Below are positions 34,601 to 46,393 of a stretch of DNA of 64,000 nt, one piece after another. The notes under the pieces were generated by a model. The model was given only the letters and a program-made list of their open reading frames with translations. It was not told the origin of the DNA and did not search any database. The stretch covers positions 248,001-312,000 of the forward strand of contig PUQB01000156.1 in assembly GCA_003024785.1 (NCBI GenBank), written 5' to 3'. Position 1 is the first letter of the stretch. Every line of letters begins with the position of its first letter. The DNA comes from Selaginella tamariscina. Its lineage: Eukaryota; Streptophyta; Lycopodiopsida; Selaginellales; Selaginellaceae. A program made the translations under genes and the position numbers.

Positions 34601-34830
34601 GGTACTCATTGAACACAGGTTCAACTCTCTGGTGTGAGGGCTCATCATAGCCATCACTTTTACCTACGCCAAGAGGAGGTGGAGGGTTTCCATTGTCATG
34701 CCATCTATCCCCCTCTACATCGTAGGTTATTGCCGAGCACGATTGTCAGAGTTTTTACCTGGTGCCACAAAGGTGGCTTGCTAGGTGCCAACCATGGAAT
34801 CCCCTCTCTAGAAACCCCACAGAATCTGAT
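31641..34830 (-). pseudogene. Degenerate Ty3/gypsy gag-bearing element
   Basis: Minus-strand reading contains retrotransposon-gag words (VVPKGLRPEIRKWIGLDNDW near 33,650-33,600) and a zinc-knuckle-like CQVCNIRKSHSMNDC near 33,270. Upstream, 34,520-34,200 matches the gag-like region in the inverted-repeat arms. Many stops. The sequence 31,641-32,900 has no recognised domain. Element C is inserted at its left edge. Confidence 0.55.
33955..34090. repeat. GC-rich minisatellite, about six units
   Basis: Tandem units of roughly 22-25 bp built on GAGGAGGTGCGGGGGTCCTACA, degenerating to the right. It lies inside the degenerate gag region. Confidence 0.8.
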
Positions 34831-35722
34831 AAAATAACCCGTATTAGGAACCCAAGCCCTAGGAACTCAAACCCCTAGCTGACTAAGTCCATGAACGAGA
34901 CTCACCTTGTGAATCAGGATACACTGACTAGCCGAGCTTTAGGTGTCGTTCCTAGCTTGGCGTGGTTGAGGCGGCCGGAGCAAGGCCTCAACCATTAGTT
35001 TTGCGGAACATGAACTCGGGCAATGCCTTTGAGCTTGCGGATAGGTTTTTGGACCAAGGAATCTAACTAACTCCTTGGAAGTGATGTGCCCCTATCTCAA
35101 AGGCAAAATCCTGCCAACAATAAGGATAATCTAACCCTAAGGTGGGTTGTACCCTTGTCGTGTGGAAGTTTGGGCGGCACAATAGAGGGTTGCACCTTGA
35201 CAACACAAACTTAGTTTGCACTAGTAGGAGGTTAAAGAGCTCTCTTTTGAACTAGGAAGCCTCACTACATATACTCTACCTTATTTATATGACGACCCCC
35301 CCCTCCCCCCAATTGACCTAAGTGAGTAAGTGTGCTGGCACGAAAATGCCAACCCTTAGAGAAAATGATTGTCCAAACCTAACCCTAAACCTAACCCCTA
35401 GGGAGGGGTGTTAGGGCGGGGTTAAGGCAACCCTAGGGTTAGGTCAACCCTAGGGTGTCCCTAACCCTTTTTGACAAGCTATATTTAACGGAAAACCTAT
35501 CTTTGTAACGTCAAATTGGGGAGAGTTTTCTAGAGGGTAAATACTACTTTCGCCTAGAGTTTCTCGAGGTATCTAGTGACAGACGGTCGGACTACCCCTA
35601 AACACCTAAGTGCACTAAGCGCGGCTGTTTCTCATTATAATTAGGATTCACCACACAACTCGGTAGGTAACAAATCAAACCCCAAAGTAAAGGGTCGAGT
35701 CATAGTAAAAACTATGACACAC
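34830..35722 (-). repeat. LTR (same family as 1,037-2,205)
   Basis: Minus-strand start TGTCATAGTTTTTACTATGA at 35,722, directly preceded by the purine tract AAAGGCGGGGAGTG, so it is the 3' LTR of the chromovirus fragment to its right. TATAAATAAGG near 35,285 is a promoter-like TATA. It contains a telomere-like CCTAACCCTAAACCTAACCC stretch near 35,380. The left end is not sharp. Confidence 0.6.
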
Positions 35723-35740
35723 TCCCCGCCTTTGAAAATG

Positions 35741-36090
35741 TCAATGTCCTTGTTAACGTCTAACTTCAAGACTAGACTAGGTTAGGAAAAATTAACTGAA
35801 AACTAATGCTAATCACTCTATGTAGAGTCAGCAAAAAGTTCACAAGTTTTATTACCCCCCTTGCATTACGCAAAGCCAAGTACTTCAGAACTGTCGTTCA
35901 CTGAGCGACAACTCAGCTGCCAGAGGCATCACCTATGACAAGAAGTCACTTGGAGACCTTTTGCACGTCTGCAAAGTTTGTCACCCGACACATACAACAA
36001 GTTAGTTAATTTCTTTAAGTTAACTAAAATTTATATTGAAGGCCTCTAGTTAAGGTTGTCTGTCGGCCCCTAGGTTAATAAGAAATAAGT
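35741..36090. other. Noncoding 3' region of the chromovirus fragment
   Basis: Between the chromodomain stop and the polypurine tract. Nothing further recognised. Confidence 0.6.
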
Positions 36091-37680
36091 TCACTTTATT
36101 TTTCATCATCATTACTAACAGTTTGAGACCTTGCCTCAAACTCGTTCACTATCTCCATCGCGTTCTGTAGATTATCCAATGGTTCCCATGTTGACTCGCA
36201 TGCCGGGTAACCCTTCCACTTAACAAGATATTCTCGTTTTTTTCCGCGTCCCTCAGTGTTTAATATCCTTTATCCAAAATCGACTCAATTTCGAACTCCT
36301 TCATATCGCCAACCAGCTCAGGAAGTGGACGTAAGTTTTCATATCTCTACAGATGTTTCTCATCCTTGTGGAATGGCTCGAGTAAATTGACATGAAACAC
36401 ATTGTGTATTGTTCCCAACTCCGGAGGAAGATCTAACTCATAAGCCACTTTCCCTACTTGCTTCACCACCTTATATGGACCTATGTAGTGCGATAGAGAC
36501 TTCCTCGAAAGAGTTATTGGAACCTTCAGATTTTTGGTACTCAACAATACCATATCCCCAACCTGATACTATACATCCCGCCGATGCTTATCGTACTGCT
36601 GACGATACCTTTCCTATGCTGCAGCCATCACTTAACGAGCAGCTTCCCATGTCTGATACAATTGTCTTGTGAACTCTGCTACAGATGGAACTCGATTGTT
36701 ATCGTCTTTGGTAACACCATACTCTGAGGAATACCACCCTTATTCCTAGTTAACACTTCCATTGGGCTACATTCGATTGCAGTGTGTGTCGAGTTATTGT
36801 AACATATATCAGCCATATCCAAGTGTTCAGCCCAATCAAGTTGATCACCTTGAACATAACATCTGAAATAGTCCTCGACTTGTCGGTTCACTCTCTCTGT
36901 TTGACCATTTGTTTGTGGATGGTAAGACGTACTGAACTTCAGCATCGTACCAAACTGTTTAAACAAACGTCCCCCAAAACTTCCCTGTAAACCGAGGATC
37001 TCGATCTGAGATCATGGTTTTCGGTAGTCCGCGCACTCTTATGACCTCGTGGAAGAACAACTTTGTTGCTTGTTTTGCATTCACTGTCTCTATAGTTGGG
37101 ACAAAATGAGCAACCTTTGAAAACCGATCGACTACCACCATGAGCGCGTTAAAACCACAAGATTTTGGCAATCCCATGATAAAGTCCAAAGTAACACTTT
37201 GAAATGGCCACTCTGGAATCGGTATACACTGTAACTTCCCAGCTCGTTTTTGTGATCGGCTCTTTACTTGTTGACATGTGGAGCATGTTTTGACATACTT
37301 GGCAACATCATATATCATACCCGGCCAATAGAATCCCTGTTTCAACAAAGCCAATGTCTTATGCCTTCCACCATGTCCTGCCAAAGGAACGTTGTGATGC
37401 TCTCTTAACATTCTCTGCCTCCATGTCCCTTTTGGGACATAGAGTCTCTTTTCTTTATAATAAAGAACTCCATCTCGTACCGCAAAATGCGCCTGTTTGA
37501 GTGCATCCATTCGACTTTCTATTCCTGCTAGAATATTACCATCTTTTCATAATTGATAAACTTGTTTCCTCTTTGCTACCAGGCTCAAAGCTTCCTTAGC
37601 AACTTGTCCTAAGGATACACCGTCACAAATGGTGCTGACATAATCCGACGATGGCCCTTCCTACTAAGTGGAATACTTCG
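36090..37680 (-). pseudogene. Chromovirus 3' pol fragment (integrase and chromodomain)
   Basis: 37,510-36,959: zinc module HGGRHKTLALLKQGFYWPGM ... CSTCQQVK and core LDFIMGLPKSCGFNALMVVVDRF, MISDRDPRFTGKFW. After a frame shift: YHPQTNGQTERVNRQVEDY (Glu of DDE). 36,553-36,347: GPY/F module (YIGPYKVVKQVGKVAYELDL). About 36,290-36,110: chromodomain EYLVKWKGYPACESTWEPLD. RT and RNase H are missing, cut by the inverted-repeat junction at 37,724. Wording is that of ordinary plant chromoviruses, different from element C. Confidence 0.85.
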
Positions 37681-38427
37681 GTGATAACTTCGACTACGTT
37701 TCAAAATACCTTAGAGTTACACTATTTATATGTAATATTATAATTAAATAATATTAAAATAAATTAATGAATTATTGAAAGATCTATCAATAAGATATAT
37801 CAATTTATATTAATTTAGAGTATAATTTTAACAAATAAAATGTGCAATCAAATTGAAATATCACACTTTTAAATTTTCTTACATATATATTATTAGATTT
37901 TGGCGAATTGTGTTACTTAACTAATTTTATACTTCATACTTTATGTACTTACAATTAATTAATACTAGATCCAATAGTGACCACTATTTTAAATATACCA
38001 TTGCTAGCATTTTCTTATGACGATTGATGATATACCCACTTAATAAACTTTGTTTTATTTTATAAATTATATATAATTTATTTGTAGTATTAAGAAACTA
38101 AAATATAATGAAAATGTCTTTTGATCTTTGATGAGTATGTATGTAAATTTAAAACTTCCATAATATAGGTTTTAAGAGTACTTAAATATATTTTTATATA
38201 GACAGAAATAATCTTTGTCAAATAAATTATTAAATGTGGTAAATCACAACTCACGCACGCATACACACGTGACCAAGGGAGCACACGCAAAATCACAACA
38301 CACACACGCATACATACGTGACCACGAGATCACACGCAAAACATTCCCCCTATATAAAATAGAAAATCTAGGTTAAGATTTATAGGTTTTATATAGGAGA
38401 ATAGTTGTCTCTAAAATTCTTACTCAA

Positions 38428-39307
38428 GTGGGCCATCATATAATTTCCAAAGAAGGAATAATGGATTACTCTAAATGTCTATCCAATGTACCCATAGCTG
38501 ATCGTCTAGTTTGTCCTAACTGCTACAGAATAATCAACAGCCGAAACGGTGGGTGGGATCATCAACGGGTGAGGGAAGTTATGCAATTTGCACCTTCGAA
38601 TCCTGTCAACACGAGTTTTGTAGGCTTTGTTACATGGACTTTCACGGACTTAGCTCATGTGCTACTGCATGGGAAGCTGGTAAAGCCATGCTTTCACAGC
38701 AAAGTCCATCATATTTTTCCCTTTCCAATGCAATGCGGTATGCTCTTGATACCAAGAGAAGGCGAGTGGAAAGGGAAAAAAAAGAAAACACAAAAGGGAA
38801 AAACACATAAAAGAGGAAGATGATGCCATGATCTTAGAAGTTCTACAATCAATGGAGAGCAACGGGATGGAGAAGAGAGAGCTTAGGAGGAGGAAGTACC
38901 AGATGGAGATTAAGAGCATTATCACCCATATGGAGAGGAAACTTGAGAATTTACATGAGAAATTCCAAGAGGGGACTCTAATAGAGAGTGTGTACAAGAA
39001 AGAGTGTAGTGCTATCTCATGTGACATTGACAAATTGTTGTGTTCATACAATGAGAACATGTTAAACTTTGCAAGGTTTCAGGAACAATCGAAGCAGAAC
39101 AAAGCCACCGAGATGCATAATAAAGCAATTGGCATAGAGTCTGCCTTTAAGATGGGTCGCATCTCAGAGAAGTGGTACCAGAAGTTTTTGCAAGAGATGT
39201 TCTTTGAACTTGAGGATCTTAAAGAAGCAGATGATATCTCAGAAGAAGGGTGTGTGCAAATCTCTACACTGCTATTGAGGAAATGGATTACTAGGTACTA
39301 TGAGTAA
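38428..39307 (+). pseudogene. IBR-type zinc-finger protein gene, right-arm copy
   Basis: Same gene as 21,826-20,950. Starts MGHHIISKEGIMDYSKCL. A small insertion near 38,548 (CGAAACGGTGGGTGGG) shifts the frame before the second Cys cluster, which resumes from 38,553 in another frame, and another break occurs near 38,805. The C-terminal 159 residues (38,828-39,307) are continuous here, ending LLLRKWITRYYE. AT-rich flanks with no recognised promoter. Confidence 0.65.
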
Positions 39308-39726
39308 GGAACGAACAAGCATCCACAAGGGCATCGGTATTTTAACTCCATATGTCAGCTAAAGAGAGAACTAGAAATACAACATTGTGTATTTTATGTT
39401 TTTTAAATCAAATCTATTCTGTGAAGTTTGCAATGGAAACCTTGGAAAAGGTAAAATTTAAAGAAAAAACCCATATAACTAAAAATATCCTTAAAATATA
39501 AAATAAGCCTCTTAGTAACTTATTTGTATATATAAATGAATTTGTTCTATTAAGATATATTTTGAACATATTATTTATATTGGTAATGTATATAAGATAT
39601 TTTAACTTTAAATTTCCTAAATAAAATCTGTCAAAAGTTAATGTTATATGTTATACTTCATTATCGATATCTCAACTACAAGAAATTATTAAATATAAAT
39701 TATATACTTTATAAATAATCAAATAC

Positions 39727-40560
39727 GATTGTTCTATAACTTTATGATGAAAATTTGTACATGGCCTAGTGGTTTCGAGATTGTATCGAAAAAGCAAAAC
39801 ACATTCATCTATTTGAAAAGTAGAGGCTGCACATTGATGCCAATCAATAACTATTTTTTGAAAAGCTTAGGCATGGTAGAGGTGATGAGTCAACTCCTCT
39901 TGGATACAAGATGATCTTCGGCCAATGGATTGACGAAGATGTCGATGCGGGCATGCAAAAACCAATGGGGATGCTTGACTAGTGATTGCAAAGAATAGTG
40001 ATTGACATGTTGTAGTGTGCACCGAGTTGTTATAAGCAAACTCAACAATGGGCAAGAGGTTGACCCAATTGTCATGTTGGTAGTTGTTAAAACATAAAGG
40101 TATTGCTTTAAGATTTGAATGATATGCTCAGTCTGACTGTCGATTTATGGATGATAATTGAAGGAAAGTTTGCACTATGTCCAAGATCTCAAGTAACCAT
40201 TTTTAAACATTAGCAAAATGCTAATCGCTAACAATATCCTTTGGGAAGCCATATATAGTTGAAACACCTCTCGTATCACTAAATTGATAATCTTCTCACT
40301 TGTGATAGACTTGGTGCATGGTATGAAATGAATCATCTTTGAGAACCTATTCACTCAAAATAGGTAGTGGTTGGAGTATTTCATGTGAATTATGGTGAGA
40401 AACTTTGAATTGACAACACACATCACAAGTTTGTATGAAGTTGGCTATGTACTTACGGAGATGAGGCCACCAATACTCATAAGTAATAAATGTTTTGTAA
40501 ACTCTAAAATCTTTAATAATAGCAACATCATGACAAGATTGTAATACCTAGAGACGACTA
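39727..40560 (-). pseudogene. Ty3/gypsy integrase remnant (right arm)
   Basis: Inverted duplicate of 19,690-20,520 with the same broken FAYNNSVHTTTCQS reading. Confidence 0.7.
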
Positions 40561-40579
40561 AGGGCATTTTCCTATATAC

Positions 40580-42000
40580 AATAGTTTGTTGTAGAAAAGC
40601 TAATCATCTCGTTTTTATGATTAAATTTTATAACTATCTTCAATATATTTTAGCATTCATTTTTATTCCTATTCCAAATTAGAATTCATAAACTAATAAT
40701 TGAAACTAAACATAGGGTAAATAAAAGTAACATTATTTAATAATTAAAGTTTATTTTCCTTTATTTAAATAGGGCATTTATTTTCAATTGACTTTAAATT
40801 CTTCGATTTATCTTGCCTATATAATGTATATGTAGTGCATTTTATTTTGTTTTTTCCTCTTTTCATGTTTTAATATGGAAAGATGTGTTTACAATTTATT
40901 TTTTTTATGAAATTAATTTTTTAAAAAATATACTTAAATTTATTATTAATTTGTTTTAATCAGAATTATAAGTTCAATATTAAAATATAAGAAAAATAAG
41001 CAAAGATAATATGAACATGTTTTATGAATATTTTAGAATGGGAATAAGCAAAACTAATATTAAATATTGTCCATTGTAATAATCCAACAATAACATAATT
41101 ATAAGATAAACATGCCATGATTTTTCATTAAAAGAAAATATATTAAAGTTTAAAATTCTTGGTCTAAATATTTAATAATCTATTTTTAAAAATGCACATT
41201 TATTGATACTTCATGTTCATCTGCATGAGTATATTTAATAAAACCCTCTTGTATATAGTAAATAACCTCTTTTAATTAATCTTCGATTTTATAATTACAT
41301 GTAAGTTTTTTAAATAAAATACTCTGCCTTTAGGGCCTCACAAATTGAATGAGGAAACAAATAAATACACAAAGAAAAGAACAAAATGGAGATTGGATTG
41401 TTAATTTAATTTACAAAAATTAAATTCATTAAATTTTGATGTTATTTATTTAATGAATATAGATTTAAAATTTATTATATGTATATATAGATATTATATG
41501 TTAATCTAATATTCATAAACATAATACACAAACAATAGGGGTGTATTTGATGTGATATATCTATATATACATATTTATTTACGTCCTTTTATATATGTAT
41601 GACAATTTATAAGACATTTAAGCATTGTATATTAATATTGTTTATAGTGCTTAAAGAGTTTGAGATTATATGGAGTGCAACATAATAAAAGTGCATTTGT
41701 GTTGTTTAACAGCTTACTAATTGTGGCTAATTTACTTATGGGGTGATTATTTTGTGTACATGTATTGTGTGCATTGTGCATCCTAAATGCACATTTGTAT
41801 ACTATATTTTTTATAATTATATATCATTTAGATTTTGCTTTAATTGCTTGTGAACCATAGAGATCTTTAAACATTTTGCTTTAAATTTGTTGAAGTTATT
41901 TTGATTTTGGTTATGCATTGATGCAAACTTTAACATTTGATTTTAAAGATAATAAAATATGTTGGACTTGTAAATACTTATAATTAAATGTTAAAATGTC
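40580..42000. other. AT-rich noncoding DNA, no gene seen
   Basis: Inverted duplicate of 18,250-19,680. Confidence 0.8.
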
Positions 42001-43970
42001 ATACATAAGATTTTAGCGGATTATAATAATAAGAATACTTGTTAACTTTATTTTTCTTTTCAGAAAAATTAAATATAAGTCTCACATTGTCCTTGTTACT
42101 ATTAAAACTTATGCTCCTTATCCTCTCGATCACCCATCTTGAACTTGGCTCTAATACCAATTTGTTAGACATCAACACATACAATAATATTAAAGACCCT
42201 CCCAAAACCACTCGATCACCCCCGAGCTCCACACGCTGCTCTTCAAAAAGGCTTCTCCACCCAAATCTATATTAGGTTATCTTCCTCACCAGCAATACTA
42301 GTGCACCAAATGTAAACTTTCTTGGTTATATAAAGCCATATTTCAATAGCTCCATCACTTGTCTTTAGCCTCTTGCTCCTTAACATGGTTCATTTAGAAC
42401 GCTTTCATACCTAGTTCCAACACAATTTCATTCTCCACATCTCTTACAAGTGGTAATCCATCAGGTAGTTTGGGAAGGAAGATGTTAGCAAACTACTTAA
42501 AGATTCTTTTATTATCACCTCGAGAGAAGCTATTGTGAGAGTTGTCCTACTCTCGTATATAGATACTTGTTTGGAGACTCAAACTTTGTTCCAAACCAAG
42601 TGTCTTTTACTCCACTGCACTCAAACTTCACTCACTTGATGCTCCACTTAATCTTAGGACCCACACACTCCCAAGGATGAGATCCACACATGCTAGCTTC
42701 GCAAGATAGAAAGTCTCTACAAGTTGGGTTCTGCCAACCTCCAGCTGTAACTTCTCCATATAAGCACTTGTGTGACAGCAACTAAACCCTCAATCTCGTA
42801 TTGAAGCGTAGTCTTCGTGGGCAAGCTGCACTTTTACACTAACTTTACTAACCCAAAGTTATCGCTACTCTTGCTATCCACAAGGATTTGCACTAGATAC
42901 TCACCAAGTTGTCCCTCAATCACAATAGCACATGTGTGTGGCTCCCATGCCATGCAATTTTGCCTTTGCAGAATCCCCTCCTTTGGTTGGCATGATCTCG
43001 CTCACCCTAGGACATAATCCCCTTGTCCCTAGCCCAGAGTGCCACTGTGTGCCCCCCCTCACCAATGCTCCTTCCCAATCTTTCAACTTGTTGATGTCCA
43101 ATCACGTTCTTGTGGGTGGCCTTCCCATGTGTTTCCCAACCTTACGGAGCCTCGGGCCACCATCCTGATACGCACCTTGGCCTGCTGCATCATCTGATCT
43201 ATTGAACTCCTAGTTTCGAGGTCTCTTTGTAAGTGGTTGGCGCCCCTCCTAGCAGGGGCCTTCTGAATGAGGCTCTTCCTCCTCTCTTTCCAAGCATCTA
43301 TGGCCAACCTGCCTTGCCCTACTGGGTGGGTCTACTACCATGCGTCCCTCATAGCGTTGGCCACGCGAAACCCTCAACTCTTGTCCATCATCACTCTCTA
43401 CACTGTCATTGCCGGTTCAAGTTTCCTGCCTCCAGCGCAAGCTTTCCATGTTTTGGGGTTCTTCTGCACGAGATCTCCTCCCTTGAAGGTATTCGTCAAA
43501 TACTTCCTCTTCCTTTGTCTTGTCATATGTCCCACTCTACCTCATAGGCCATTGCCAGGTAGTCTCGCCCGTCTAGGTGTTGCTCATTCCCGCATGTTTC
43601 TACACTTTGGATTTCATTAGGACGTGATAGGGGTTCTTCATACCTTTCTTCATCGTATGTGGCTTGCAACCGACTTCGATGGTGTTGTGTTGAGTGCTCC
43701 GCTTCTCGTGAGGTTGGTGTTGTGCTAAGTGCTTTGCTTCTCATGTGGTTTTTGCATCATGAACTTAGACGGGTGAGGCTGGGGTTGACTATGGCATTTG
43801 AGGTACCTCCCTACCCTCTAGTGGCCTCTCCCAGACAGCATGATGCATCTTTATGGCCAATTGGTATTCACTGATCTCCAATTGTTTAAACAAATTAATT
43901 CTAGCTTTTTGATCTCTTTTTTGGGTTACAACTCTGCTTACTACAGTGAACTCCATCCACATATGATAAT
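42000..43970 (-). pseudogene. gag-like debris, LTR end and Met-type primer site (right arm)
   Basis: Inverted duplicate of 16,307-18,250. The CTTGGCTCTAATACCAATT site at about 42,137-42,162 is the complement of the primer binding site in the left arm. Confidence 0.6.
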
Positions 43971-44106
43971 TGTTAAACAGGAAAACCGGATATCCCACCT
44001 TTTCATGTTTAACCGGTTTTCTTTCTTCTAACCTTTAAGAAAGGCTACACACTTTCTTTCCTTCAACTCTCCACATTTACATATATTAAAACTCCTTCTC
44101 TCAAAT

Positions 44107-45036
44107 TGAGTTGGAGGGATAACATTGCCTAATTGTCGAGACCATTTCTTCTGCATTATGCAACTAAGTTGAAATCCAAATACCCACATGAAATCCTTTC
44201 AACATGAGAGTTTTGAAGAGGTTGTTCATCCTTCTACTCCCAAAAATGGGCCATCTACTAGAGGTTAACATGAAAATCCCATGGCATGTGCCTTTACGTT
44301 TTAGTCCCCACTTTTCATAATAGACCAATACTCCATTAAGGTCAAAGAAGACAAGTAGTTTCCGGCTATCAAAAAGATTTTTGGGGAGATTTTATGTTCT
44401 ATTGAGAGTTCTTCTTGAGCGGGTTCATCCATGGGCCCTTTGCCAAGTTCCACAAATTGTCTAGTTGCTTGTTGTTCTAGTGAACTTATATGACTTGATG
44501 CATGTTATAACTAAAGTGGGTATGATACGTGAAAATGGGAATATAAATAAATTACTAATTAATACTTAAGTTTTAATTATTAATTAATTATTTAATTAAT
44601 ATGTAATTAAGCCTTAAATATTAATTAATTAATAAATTAATCCTTCAATAACCTTACTTAGTAAGGAATATTCCTAAAATATCTTAGAATATTCATATTA
44701 TTCTAAAAATAGTTTACAATAATTAAGAAATACTATCAAACAACATTACAAATGAAATCATTTTCTTATCAACATGTTAATTTTTTTATAAATACTTTCT
44801 CCCTATCATACATAGAAATCTTCTCATTTTGTCTAAATTATCACTCTCCGGATTAATCGAATCATTTTGGTCAATATCTTAATGTTGTTGCCACCACCTA
44901 ACACTCTCACGAATGCAATTAGGAGTTGCCATCCTTGTTAATAAATAAGATGTGATAAGAGAAGGTTTGCATAAAGGCTCATCTAAAAACTGACGTTCCT
45001 TAAGAATAATATTATAAAGCGCCTGGTTGCTATCCT
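44107..45036. other. No gene seen
   Basis: Unique-looking AT-rich sequence with stretches of TTAATTAATTA near 44,560-44,640. No sustained reading frame or repeat homology noticed. Confidence 0.7.
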
Positions 45037-45927
45037 TCATTTTATAAAATTCAAAATCACGAAAAGAAAAGCTTTAGGAAATGTTTGATACGGTGGATAC
45101 TGCTCACAAAAGTTTTTGAGATTCTTCTTTCTGAGGCACGTATCCAAGTAGTTCACTAGCTCATCCATGATATCGGTATCAGAATATGGGTCGAAAGTGA
45201 TTGGATGAATACAAGCAATGTTTTGGTTGAGCATAGCCTTCTGAGGAGAGTCGTCTACCACTAACATCTGTGCGTTCTTCATTATCCTTAAGCGACTGAT
45301 CTCCCCATGAGTCCCAATTATTCTTTCATTCTTGAAGAAGTATGGCTTGCTTTCTTTTTTTATCTTATAAAATTTGAGAGGTTTATAATATATTTGTTGG
45401 TCAAAAATCCAATCTTTACGAATCACCTCTTCTGCAACACTACAATGCTTCTTAAGCAAATTCAACGGCGGTGTTAAGTTATGAATCTGCATGCATGACC
45501 AAATCCCCACAGGCGCACCCATTTCCTTAAGCTTTTGAAAGAGACGATCCAACCCTGAATGAAAAATAATATCATATCGAAATTTACCATGACAAGGAAT
45601 GAAATCTCCTTGTTTGATTTCTTTTTTCCTATCCTCAGGCCTTTGTCGATGAAGCAGAACACCATTGACATCCAACAACACAATATGGCCATGAGTAACA
45701 TGGGATAGCGTTGCCTCTTGAATACTTTGCAAATCACTTGTTTGCTCCCTTTCACATTTATTTGTTGACACTATCTCGTTGCCTATCCCTTTATCATTTA
45801 ATTGTACATCATCCTTACAAGATTCAGATATTGCAGGTGCTGAAGAAATTGTTTTCGGAACTGAAGCCAATAGAAAATGATGAAAAAACTGAAGTGGTCC
45901 CCATAGTAACGATGTTTTGAGCTGCAT
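45037..45927 (-). CDS. FCP1/NIF-type HAD phosphatase-like protein
   Basis: 296 residues, uninterrupted. Residues ~1-85 are a variable Ser/Glu-rich lead. The FCP1 homology domain covers ~80-275: motif I LLDVNGVLLHR (DxN in place of the usual DxDGTL), FHSGLDRLFQKLKEMGAPVGIWS (motif II region), a basic middle, and motif III MLVVDDSPQKAML (paired Asp). Family members of this fold dephosphorylate phosphoserine, classically in the RNA polymerase II tail. With Asn in place of the second motif I Asp, the general acid/base is altered, so activity is uncertain. Many plant FCP1-like paralogues share DxNG, so this is probably a family trait. Start ATG 45,927 is the first in frame, but an upstream exon is possible. 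Same strand as the ParB-like gene to the right. Confidence 0.75.
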   Translation of the reverse strand: MQLKTSLLWGPLQFFHHFLLASVPKTISSAPAISESCKDDVQLNDKGIGNEIVSTNKCEREQTSDLQSIQEATLSHVTHGHIVLLDVNGVLLHRQRPEDRKKEIKQGDFIPCHGKFRYDIIFHSGLDRLFQKLKEMGAPVGIWSCMQIHNLTPPLNLLKKHCSVAEEVIRKDWIFDQQIYYKPLKFYKIKKESKPYFFKNERIIGTHGEISRLRIMKNAQMLVVDDSPQKAMLNQNIACIHPITFDPYSDTDIMDELVNYLDTCLRKKNLKNFCEQYPPYQTFPKAFLFVILNFIK

Positions 45928-46393
45928 TATTATCCATTTCCTACATGAACTTTGTCATTCTGACATGTGGCACAAGAAATTTTTGCCAAACCACTCTCTT
46001 ACCTCATGGCAATGCTGAAAATCCATGTTCTTAATTGTTTCATTACATTTGCAAAATATGATAGTTAGCTGACCTTAAAATTATCAAGGTATATTATTTA
46101 CCTTGTTAATGTGTGACCTATGTTTGAACTAAAAGCTTCATTAATCCTTGAGAATTTATTTTCTGTACAAATATAAACGAAATATACAAAAATGCCTTAT
46201 GTTACACTCATTTACAACTATTCGTCACTCTAAGAACTCATTAACAATTCTTCTTCGCTATTACCTTCTGAGTGAGGCGAAGAAGGTCTAGCCACTTATC
46301 AAGATCTTCCGTATCTTTTGTTGATGTTTCTATGGGTAATGGAGTGTGTGAATGTTCTGTACTCCTCGAAATAACTTCTGGTCTAATATCTGA

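Larger units (their letters stand above)
37724..44106 (-). repeat. Right arm of the inverted duplication
   Basis: Reverse complement of 16,170-22,527. The outer end contains about 136 bp (43,971-44,106) of the terminal part of element A's LTR next to the same flank (ATTAT CATATGTGG inverted), then diverges to unrelated sequence after CTTCTCTCAAA. The duplication therefore post-dates the LTR insertion. Confidence 0.9.

Noticed and set aside
35380-35460. Telomere-like CCTAACCCTAAACCTAACCC as a fusion point
   Set aside because: It is part of the LTR sequence and its relative at 1,660-1,720 has a diverged version, so it is not evidence of chromosome fusion.
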